64,000 nt of DNA from Ruegeria denitrificans. Lineage in GTDB: Bacteria; Pseudomonadota; Alphaproteobacteria; Rhodobacterales; Rhodobacteraceae. Where the stretch lies: assembly GCF_001458295.1 (NCBI RefSeq), contig NZ_CYUD01000001.1:186001-250000 (forward strand), written 5' to 3'. Position numbers and translations under genes: made by a program. A model generated the notes under the pieces. That model did no database searches. It saw only the letters and a program-made list of their open reading frames with translations, and was not told the DNA's origin. Position 1 is the first letter of the stretch. Every line of letters begins with the position of its first letter. Shown here in pieces: positions 57,556 to 64,000 of the stretch.

Positions 57556-57647
57556 GACGTCGAATTCGCATTCGCGAATTCTGACGTTCCCGACTGGCGC
57601 TTGGCCTGCAGGCCAAACTGCCGAACGGGCCGCACAGAGAAATAAGA

Positions 57648-57680
57648 ACGGGGTCGCCTTTGGGTGACCCCGTTTCGTTT
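57648..57680 (+). terminator. Terminator of groESL
   Basis: ACGGGGTCGCC...GGGTGACCCCGT hairpin followed by TTTCGTTTT. A GAATTCGC/GCGAATTC palindrome also lies at about 57562-57580. Confidence 0.82.
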
Positions 57681-57730
57681 TGCAGGGCAGGTGTGTATGC
57701 AAGCGCTCGCGAAACCGCTATGCGATTGAT

Positions 57731-58573
57731 ATGAGATTGTTTCTGCTCACCACCCTGACCATGTGCGCTTTTGCGGCGAACTCGATCCTTAATCGTATGG
57801 CCATTGACAGCGGGGCCAGCGACCCTGCCGGGTTTGCCATTGTTCGCGTGCTGTCCGGGGCCGTGGTATTGACCGGCCTGGTCTGGCTCAGATCAGGGCA
57901 TCTGCCACTGCGCAACCGGCGCAGGATTGCGGGGGCGGGATCGCTGTCGATTTATATGATTGGGTTTTCCGTCGCCTATCTGACGCTAGACGCAGGGCTT
58001 GGGGCGCTGATCCTGTTTGGCGTTGTACAGATTACGATGTTCGCAGTGACCTCGGTGACCGGAAATGCACCGACTGCGCGACAAATAGCTGGGGCGGCCA
58101 TCGCGCTGATGGGGCTGGCCTATGTGCTGTGGCCGTCCGGCACGGTACAGGTCGACCTAACCGGAGCGGTCTTGATGACAGCCGCAGGGGTCGGCTGGGC
58201 AATCTATTCGCTGGTTGGGCGGTCTGAGCCGGACGCTCTTGCCGGAACGGCGGCCAATTTCGTCGTTGCTCTGCCGGTCACCGTGCTGGCACTGATGCTG
58301 GCCGCGGGGGGCTGGGATATGAACGGCGCTGGCTATTTGCTGGCTATCCTTTCCGGCGGCGTCACCTCGGGGATGGGCTATTCGCTATGGTATCGCGTTT
58401 TGCCGCAACTTGCGCCAAGCACAGCGGCTGTGGTTCAATTGAGCGTGCCAATCATCGCCATTCTGGGCGGGGTTCTTCTGTTGGGAGAAGTCGCCAGCCT
58501 GCGCCTGATCCTTGGCGCGGCGCTGGTTCTTGGCGGCATTGCGCTGGCCGTCCTGCGCCTGAAGCCGCGCTAG
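57731..58573 (+). CDS. EamA-like (DMT superfamily) transporter
   Basis: A 280-residue inner-membrane protein from the ATG at 57731, with about ten hydrophobic segments in two EamA repeats (LFLLTTLTMCAFAANSILNR; GAVLMTAAGVGWAIYSLVGR; YLLAILSGGVTSGMGYSLWY; SVPIIAILGGVLLLGEVASL). It is likely an exporter of small metabolites; substrate unknown. The lipase-like gene starts 38 bp later on the same strand. Confidence 0.87.
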   Translation: MRLFLLTTLTMCAFAANSILNRMAIDSGASDPAGFAIVRVLSGAVVLTGLVWLRSGHLPLRNRRRIAGAGSLSIYMIGFSVAYLTLDAGLGALILFGVVQITMFAVTSVTGNAPTARQIAGAAIALMGLAYVLWPSGTVQVDLTGAVLMTAAGVGWAIYSLVGRSEPDALAGTAANFVVALPVTVLALMLAAGGWDMNGAGYLLAILSGGVTSGMGYSLWYRVLPQLAPSTAAVVQLSVPIIAILGGVLLLGEVASLRLILGAALVLGGIALAVLRLKPR

Positions 58574-58611
58574 GGGTTTCAACGCAACCGCTTAACGCTT
58601 ATCTGGCGGCT

Positions 58612-59385
58612 ATGAGATACCTGTTCGCCCTGTTTCTGTTCCTAATCCCTGCCGTGGCGCAGGCGAAATGCGTCGTGCTGCTGCACGGGTTAGCGCGGAC
58701 CGAGGCGTCGTTCACCGTGATGGAGCAGCTGTTTCAGGCGCATGGATACACCGTGGTACGCCCCAGTTATCCTTCGACCGACTTGCCGATACCCGAGCTG
58801 GCGAACCAGACGCTACCGGACGCCTTCGCGGCCTGTGGTGATGACACCGTGAATGTGGTGGCGCATTCGATGGGCGGCATCCTGCTGCGCCATTGGTTGC
58901 AGGACCATCACCCAGAAAATCTGGGCCGCGTGGTCATGCTTGGCCCGCCTAATCAGGGCAGTCAACTGGTTGATGAACTGGGCGCGTATGAGGTGTTCGG
59001 CATGCTGAACGGCCCCGCAGGGTTGGCCTTGGGTACGGGCCCCGAGGGTATTCCACGCCAATTGCCGCCTGTTGATTTTGAGGTGGGCGTGATCGCCGGT
59101 GAAAACTCGTTGAACCCGCTGTTTTCATCCCTGATCGACGGCAAGGATGACGGTAAGGTTTCGATCAAGACCACAAAGGTTGAAGGCATGACGGACCACA
59201 TCGTCCTGCCGGTGACCCATACCTTAATGATGAACAACCCCCGCGTGATGGCGCAGGTACTGCATTTCATCGAATTCGGGCAGTTCGACCCGCAGATCAC
59301 CTGGTTGGACGGGGTGATGGATATCATTAACGAAATCTGTATCGGGCAGGATTGCTCGGAACCCGAGTCGGAGCCCACACAATGA
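58612..59385 (+). CDS. Exported alpha/beta hydrolase (lipase/esterase-like)
   Basis: A 257-residue protein from the ATG at 58612. Signal peptide MRYLFALFLFLIPAVAQA, then the oxyanion region VVLLHGLARTEASF and nucleophile elbow VVAHSMGGILLRHWL (Ser of GHSxG-like HSMGG). The catalytic His may be in MTDHIVLPVTHTLMMNN. It is probably a periplasmic or secreted esterase. Its stop overlaps the phnM start by 4 bp, an unexpected partner. Confidence 0.86.
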   Translation: MRYLFALFLFLIPAVAQAKCVVLLHGLARTEASFTVMEQLFQAHGYTVVRPSYPSTDLPIPELANQTLPDAFAACGDDTVNVVAHSMGGILLRHWLQDHHPENLGRVVMLGPPNQGSQLVDELGAYEVFGMLNGPAGLALGTGPEGIPRQLPPVDFEVGVIAGENSLNPLFSSLIDGKDDGKVSIKTTKVEGMTDHIVLPVTHTLMMNNPRVMAQVLHFIEFGQFDPQITWLDGVMDIINEICIGQDCSEPESEPTQ

Positions 59386-60533
59386 CCGCATTGAGCCTGA
59401 CCCTGACCGGTGCACAGGTGCTGTTACCGGAAGATGGCCTTGTGCCTGCCGATCTGTCTCTGGCGGATGGCATCATTCAAACCGACCGGGCCGGGCGGCA
59501 GATTGACCTGTCCGGCTTTCTTGTTCTGCCCGGCATCATCGACCTGCACGGGGACGGGTTCGAACGCCACATCGCGCCACGCCGCGGGGCGATGAAACAG
59601 ATGGACGAAGGCATTCTCTCGGTCGAGGCCGAATTGGCTGCCAATGGCATCACCACTGCCGTTCTGGCCCAGTTCCACAGCTGGGAGGGTGGGGTGCGTG
59701 GTCCGGAATTCGCGGATCAGGTGTTTGGTGCCATTGCCTCGGTCAAGGATCGCATCGTGACCGACCTGATGCCCCAGCTGCGGTTCGAGACACATATGCT
59801 GGATGATTATACGGATCTGCCCGAACGTATCGCGGGTTGGCAGGTGCCTTATGTGGTGTTCAACGACCACTTACCGCATGACCGTCTGGCCGAAGGGCGC
59901 AAACCGCCGCGTTTGACCGGGCAGGCGTTGAAAGCCGGACGCAACCCGGACGCGCATTTCGAGATGCTTTTGTCGATGCATGCCCGCCGTGACGAAGTGC
60001 CAGCGGCTCTGGACACGCTATGTGCGGCTTTGGACACGCAGCGTGTGCGCATGGGCAGCCATGACGACGCCACCGCACAAATACGGGCTGATTGGCGGGC
60101 GCGCGGAGCGCAGATCTCGGAATTCCCCGAAACGCTCGAAGCTGCCGAGGCCGCGCGTGCCGCCGGGGACTACATCATTTTGGGGTCGCCCAACGTGGTA
60201 CGCGGTGGATCGCACAAGGGTAATGTCAGCGCGCTTGACCTGATCACTATGGGATATTGCGATGCGCTGGCCTCGGATTATCACTATCCCAGCCCACGCC
60301 GCGCAGCGCTGATGGTGGCGAAATCCGGCCTGGTGGATTTCGCCGGGGCCTGGGCGCTGGTGTCATCCGGTCCGGCCCGTGTGCTTGGGCTGCAGGATCG
60401 GGGCGCGCTGGCCCCCGGCCAACGCGCCGACCTAGTGATACTGGATGCGGAAACCCACCGTGTCGTCGCCACGCTGGCAGGCGGGCGGGTCAGCTATATG
60501 TCAGGCGACATAGCGGCGCGGTTCGTCGGCTGA
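59382..60533 (+). CDS. phnM: PhnM, ribose 1-methylphosphonate 5-triphosphate diphosphatase (orphan copy)
   Basis: A 383-residue amidohydrolase-fold protein. It has FLVLPGIIDLHGDGFERHIA (metal site), SHDDATAQIRADWRARGAQI, and ILGSPNVVRGGSHKGNVSA followed by LASDYHYPSPRRAALMV, which are PhnM signatures. PhnM acts in the C-P lyase pathway. The other phn genes are not in the window, so this copy is an orphan translationally coupled to a lipase-like gene. Convergent with purK: the stops are 1 bp apart. Confidence 0.87.
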   Translation: MTALSLTLTGAQVLLPEDGLVPADLSLADGIIQTDRAGRQIDLSGFLVLPGIIDLHGDGFERHIAPRRGAMKQMDEGILSVEAELAANGITTAVLAQFHSWEGGVRGPEFADQVFGAIASVKDRIVTDLMPQLRFETHMLDDYTDLPERIAGWQVPYVVFNDHLPHDRLAEGRKPPRLTGQALKAGRNPDAHFEMLLSMHARRDEVPAALDTLCAALDTQRVRMGSHDDATAQIRADWRARGAQISEFPETLEAAEAARAAGDYIILGSPNVVRGGSHKGNVSALDLITMGYCDALASDYHYPSPRRAALMVAKSGLVDFAGAWALVSSGPARVLGLQDRGALAPGQRADLVILDAETHRVVATLAGGRVSYMSGDIAARFVG

Positions 60534-60534
60534 T

Positions 60535-61602
60535 TTATCGCGAAATGCGGTTGAAGTGCCCCATCTTGCGACCTGCCATGACCTCGGCCTTGCCATAGAG
60601 ATGCAGGGCAACATCGCGTTCCTGTGCCAGCTCGGGCACGCGGTCCATGTCGGCACCGATCAGGTTCTCCATGACTACATCTGAATGCCGCTGACCGTCG
60701 CCCAAGGGCCACCCGGCCACGGCGCGGATATGCTGTTCGAACTGATCCACGGCGCAACCATTCTGCGTCCAGTGACCCGAGTTATGCACACGCGGGGCGA
60801 TCTCATTCACGATCAGACCGCCGGACGTGACGAACAGCTCAACCCCCATGACGCCGACATAATCCAACGCGTTGAGGATATTAGCGGCCAGCAGAACCGC
60901 ATCTGTACGCTGCGTCGGGCGCAGACGGGCAGGGACCGTTGTGGTGTGCAGAATACCGTCGCGGTGTATGTTTTCACCGGGATCGAAACAGGCAACCTGA
61001 CCGTCCAACCCGCGGGCCGCGATGATCGAGACCTCGTGGCTAAACTCAACAAACCCCTCAAGGATCGCAGGTGCCCCTGCCATATCAGATAGTGCGGTCT
61101 CGGCGTCCTCGGGCACGCGCAGACGGGCCTGCCCCTTACCGTCATAGCCAAACCGACGGGTTTTCAGGATTGCGGGCGTGCCGATCTGCTCGATCGCCGC
61201 ATTCAGGCTGTCCAGATCAGTGATATCTGCGAAGGGAGCAGTTTGCAGACCCAAACCTTGCAGGAAATTCTTCTCGGTCAGCCGGTCCTGACTGACGCGC
61301 AGCGCCTCGCGCCCCGGGCGGATCGGGCAGTGCGTTTCAAGCAGGTCCAACGCTTCGGTCGGGATGTTCTCGAATTCATAGGTGATAACATCAACCGACC
61401 CGCCAAACGCCTTTAGCGCGTCGATATCGTCATAGGCAGCTGTGGTCACATGATCGGCCACTTGACCGGCGGGTGGGTTGGCACCGGGTTCGAAAATGTG
61501 GGTTACAAAACCCAGACGGGACGCCGCCACGGACAGCATCCGACCCAGTTGGCCGCCGCCCAGAATTCCGATCCTGGCGCCGGGTTTCAGTGCTTCAGTC
61601 AT
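60535..61602 (-). CDS. purK: 5-(carboxyamino)imidazole ribonucleotide synthase
   Basis: A 355-residue ATP-grasp enzyme from the ATG at 61602 ([20 protein letters not shown]). It contains [13 protein letters not shown], the ATP-grasp loop [15 protein letters not shown], and [17 protein letters not shown]. It carboxylates AIR to N5-CAIR, the substrate of PurE. purE overlaps it by 8 bp upstream. Extra in-frame residues before 61602 are not conserved. Confidence 0.95.
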   Translation of the reverse strand: MTEALKPGARIGILGGGQLGRMLSVAASRLGFVTHIFEPGANPPAGQVADHVTTAAYDDIDALKAFGGSVDVITYEFENIPTEALDLLETHCPIRPGREALRVSQDRLTEKNFLQGLGLQTAPFADITDLDSLNAAIEQIGTPAILKTRRFGYDGKGQARLRVPEDAETALSDMAGAPAILEGFVEFSHEVSIIAARGLDGQVACFDPGENIHRDGILHTTTVPARLRPTQRTDAVLLAANILNALDYVGVMGVELFVTSGGLIVNEIAPRVHNSGHWTQNGCAVDQFEQHIRAVAGWPLGDGQRHSDVVMENLIGADMDRVPELAQERDVALHLYGKAEVMAGRKMGHFNRISR

Positions 61603-62083
61603 CGACGGGCTCCTCGGGGATCGAGGCCGATAGTGCCTCGCGCCACGCGTCCAGCCGAAGGGCCAGAGCATCATCCTGCAGGGCCAGAATACCGGCCGCC
61701 ATCAGACCTGCGTTGGCACCGCCGGCCGAGCCGATGGCCATGGTGGCAACGGGGAATCCCTTAGGCATTTGCACGATGGAATACAGAGAGTCGACACCGG
61801 ACAGCGCCCGCGTTTGGACCGGAACGCCAATCACCGGCACTCGTGTTTTCGAAGCCATCATGCCCGGCAGGTGTGCGGCCCCACCGGCCCCGGCAATGAT
61901 CACATGCAGCCCGCGCGATGCAGCGGTCTTGCCATAGTCCCACAAGCGATCTGGCGTACGGTGGGCCGAGACGATGCGCTTTTCATACGCAATGCCCAGC
62001 TCATCCAGAATGTTTGCGGCTTCTTTCATCGTGGGCCAGTCCGATTGGCTGCCCATGATGATCCCCACTTTTACATCGCTCAT
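61595..62083 (-). CDS. purE: N5-carboxyaminoimidazole ribonucleotide mutase
   Basis: A 162-residue PurE from the ATG at 62083 ([20 protein letters not shown]). The signature [20 protein letters not shown] and [18 protein letters not shown] are intact. It shifts the carboxyl of N5-CAIR to give CAIR in purine synthesis. First gene of purE-purK; the products of this pathway complement the purine salvage implied by the xdh operon. Confidence 0.95.
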   Translation of the reverse strand: MSDVKVGIIMGSQSDWPTMKEAANILDELGIAYEKRIVSAHRTPDRLWDYGKTAASRGLHVIIAGAGGAAHLPGMMASKTRVPVIGVPVQTRALSGVDSLYSIVQMPKGFPVATMAIGSAGGANAGLMAAGILALQDDALALRLDAWREALSASIPEEPVDD

Positions 62084-62187
62084 CCGCTTGCTTCCCTGCC
62101 GTCCGAAAGAGCGCGCACTATAGCCAAATCGGCCCCAGAGGCAATGTGGTTTGGCGACCGTATTACCCCTCTTAGGCCTTGCTGAAA

Positions 62188-62210
62188 ATACATTCAAATT
62201 AGTGTATACT
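62188..62210 (+). promoter_or_regulatory. Promoter -10 overlapped by an ATACA/TGTAT inverted repeat
   Basis: ATACA (62188-62192) and TGTAT (62203-62207) form an inverted repeat with 10-bp spacing, and TATACT at 62205-62210 is a good -10. A MarR/TetR-type repressor could act here on the downstream oxidoreductase gene; no regulator gene is adjacent. Confidence 0.4.
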
Positions 62211-62244
62211 TAATGGCGGGACAGTGGTCCCCGAGGAGGAACCC

Positions 62245-63630
62245 ATGACAGATACAGTTTTGAAAAATCGGGACGGCCAAGCCGTGCCGCCAGACAGAAT
62301 TGAGGCATTCCAATCGCAAATTCGCGGGGCGCTGATATTACCCGGCGACCCCGAATATGACAGTGCGCGCAGTATATGGAACGCGTTGGTCGACAAATAT
62401 CCCGGCGCAATCCTGCGCTGCCAAGGTACCGCCGACGTCGCCACGGCTGCCAAGTTTGCTTTTGAGAACAACATACTGGTTTCGGTGAGGGGTGGCGGCC
62501 ACAATGTAGGTGGGCGCGCCGTCTGCAATGACGGTCTCGTCATAGACCTGTCCAGAATGCGCGCGGTTCATATCGATCCCGATGCTCAAACCGTGAGGGC
62601 GCAGGGTGGAGCCACGTTGGGCGACGTAGATTGCGAAACACATCTACATGGCCTTGCTGTGCCATTGGGCGTTGTCTCGCAGACGGGTATCGGCGGATTG
62701 ACGACGGGCGGAGGATTCGGCTGGCTAGCGCGAAAATACGGGCCAACTTGCGACAATGTCATCGAAGCCGAAGTCGTAACGGCTGATGGTTCGATTAGAA
62801 CCGCCAATGCGAACAGAAACTCGGATCTCTATTGGGGAATCTGCGGCGGCAGTGGCAATTTCGGCATTGTGACGTCTTTCCTTTATAAGGCCTATCCTCT
62901 TTCAACGGTGTTGGGTGGAATGATTGCATATCCGCGCTCTGCCGCCGCTGAAGTTCTGCGTGGTTTTCGGGATATTGTTTCGCGGGCACCTGATGAGCTT
63001 ACGGTTTATGCAGCGTTGCTCTGGGGGCCGGATGGAACACCGCTGACAGCTTTTGTGCCGTGTTGGATCGGTGACGATAAAGAAGCAGGGCGACAGGCCA
63101 TACAGCCCTTGGCAGAAATCGGAAATCCGCTGGTCGTTGATTTGCAGGAAATGCCCTTCCCGGCGATGCAAAGTATGCTCGACGGAGCCTATGGCCCGGG
63201 AAGCCGGAACTACTGGAAATCTGCGTATCTCAACGCGCTGCCGGACGAGGCCATTGATACGATCGTTGCGCAATCAGAGGGAATGACAATACCCGGTTCG
63301 GGTATTCTGATCGAACATTGCGCCGGGGCGGCAAAATCTAAACCGAACGGGGACAACGCCTTTGCGCAACGCGGCCACGACTATCTGATCGCGATACTGC
63401 CGCTGTGGACTGATCCGGCGGATGATGCGGATCAGATCGCCTGGGCCCGCACAATGCACGATGCGCTGGCGCACTATTCCGCGGGTGGAACATATCTGAA
63501 TTATTTAGGTGCTGACGAAGACAGTGCGATAGAGACGGCATTTGGTGAAAATCTGGGCCAGTTGAAGGAAGTCAAACGGAAATACGATCCGACCAATTTC
63601 TTCAGTGCGAATACAAACGTTTCACCCTGA
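62245..63630 (+). CDS. FAD-dependent oxidoreductase, berberine-bridge (BBE) type
   Basis: A 461-residue flavoprotein from the ATG at 62245 (GAGGAGG upstream). The FAD-binding FAD_binding_4 domain has VRGGGHNVGGRAV, with the histidine that often binds flavin covalently, and LTTGGGFGWLARKYGPTCDN, with a possible second attachment cysteine. The C-terminal BBE domain ends LKEVKRKYDPTNFFSANTNV. Such enzymes oxidise sugars, alcohols or secondary metabolites with O2; the substrate is unknown. It stands alone and is divergent from purE. Confidence 0.89.
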   Translation: MTDTVLKNRDGQAVPPDRIEAFQSQIRGALILPGDPEYDSARSIWNALVDKYPGAILRCQGTADVATAAKFAFENNILVSVRGGGHNVGGRAVCNDGLVIDLSRMRAVHIDPDAQTVRAQGGATLGDVDCETHLHGLAVPLGVVSQTGIGGLTTGGGFGWLARKYGPTCDNVIEAEVVTADGSIRTANANRNSDLYWGICGGSGNFGIVTSFLYKAYPLSTVLGGMIAYPRSAAAEVLRGFRDIVSRAPDELTVYAALLWGPDGTPLTAFVPCWIGDDKEAGRQAIQPLAEIGNPLVVDLQEMPFPAMQSMLDGAYGPGSRNYWKSAYLNALPDEAIDTIVAQSEGMTIPGSGILIEHCAGAAKSKPNGDNAFAQRGHDYLIAILPLWTDPADDADQIAWARTMHDALAHYSAGGTYLNYLGADEDSAIETAFGENLGQLKEVKRKYDPTNFFSANTNVSP

Positions 63631-63722
63631 ACAAAGCGTCAATTGTTCAAAAATGTGACGCAGCACATCACACTCGGTTCAATGGCGCTTTGAATGTGCT
63701 TATGAACCGGGTGGCCGAGTTT

Positions 63723-63947
63723 TTACGCAATAATGTCGGGCGTTAAACGATCCTCGATCAGGCGAATGATGTCCTTTAGCCGAAGTTTCTGCTTTTTCAG
63801 TCGCTTAATCGTCAGCTGATCGGCTGTGCCGGTGGACTGCAGCGCCTCGATCGCCTCGTCCAGATCGCGGTGCTGGCGGCGAAAAACCTCCAACTCAACC
63901 CGCAAAACCTCGTCTGTTTTCATCGAAAGATCGGTTGGCGCATTCAT
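63723..63947 (-). CDS. DUF465 (YdcH-like) small protein
   Basis: A 74-residue helical protein (VLRVELEVFRRQHRDLDEAI; LTIKRLKKQKLRLKDIIRLI) with the HRDLDEAI and KKQKLRLKD motifs typical of DUF465. Function unknown. The region right of 63947 to the window edge shows nothing recognisable. Confidence 0.85.
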   Translation of the reverse strand: MNAPTDLSMKTDEVLRVELEVFRRQHRDLDEAIEALQSTGTADQLTIKRLKKQKLRLKDIIRLIEDRLTPDIIA

Positions 63948-64000
63948 GAGCGACTCAGTGCCTTTTGTGGTGCTTGTGACACAAGATAGTGTGTCAGGGT

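Overview
The window looks like a chromosomal segment of a marine alphaproteobacterium of the Roseobacter group (family Rhodobacteraceae; Ruegeria/Phaeobacter-like). This rests on protein character and gene order: B12-dependent NrdJ, hisS-hisZ-hisG next to a DUF1489 gene, an F1-ATPase operon atpHAGDC without F0 genes, short class A xdhABC, DUF2125, DUF2161 and DUF465 genes, and a CIRCE-controlled groESL. The genus is an inference. No rRNA, tRNA, CRISPR array or phage was seen.

Layout. 1-6663 (minus): a purine-type operon, xdhA-xdhB-xdhC, then a BMP-type ABC ATPase and a permease that runs off the left edge. 7008-11189: dnaE and two small exported proteins. 11234-12296: an SDR dehydrogenase and slyX. 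12424-16145: hisS-hisZ-hisG and a DUF1489 gene. 16251-18533: nrdJ.

18557-21897 is a 3,341-bp mobile element inserted 23 bp after the nrdJ stop. It has terminal inverted repeats containing a perfect 19-bp core, starts with TGT and ends with ACA, and is bounded by a 5-bp direct repeat (ACATA). It encodes only a TniB-like AAA+ ATPase and a long TniQ-like protein; no DDE transposase is present. To its right lie an IS3-type transposase fragment and an orphan gene preceded by a perfect CtrA-type box.

23274-29562: rpsD, a lipoprotein, an Lrp/class V aminotransferase divergent pair, and hisC-tyrA-extensin-like in overlapping order. 29559-34047: DUF2125, a ChaC-like protein, and a MotA/ExbB-like channel paired with a coiled-coil OmpA protein. 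34200-38254: clpA, gloB and a methyltransferase. 38567-43424: atpHAGDC. 43540-50322: a small H-type lectin, rpiB, prs, an isomerase, ltaE, a YcgN-type protein, ribF, a frameshifted Stf0 sulfotransferase and a MaoC hydratase. 50423-55417: HAD hydrolase, DUF389, Mn-pyrophosphatase, TraB/GumN and DUF2161. 55484-57555: CIRCE and groESL. 57731-63947: EamA transporter, lipase-like protein and an orphan phnM, convergent with purE-purK, then a berberine-bridge-type oxidoreductase and a DUF465 protein.

Most of the window is ordinary core metabolism. The accessory stretch is about 18.55-23.1 kb. The strongest discovery candidate is the transposase-less TniB/TniQ element, whose position just after nrdJ resembles Tn7 after glmS. 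Other points worth checking are a hairpin over the hisC ribosome-binding site, a U UUU UUC slippery heptamer at the sulfotransferase frameshift, and DnaA-box matches before nrdJ and at the atp promoter.
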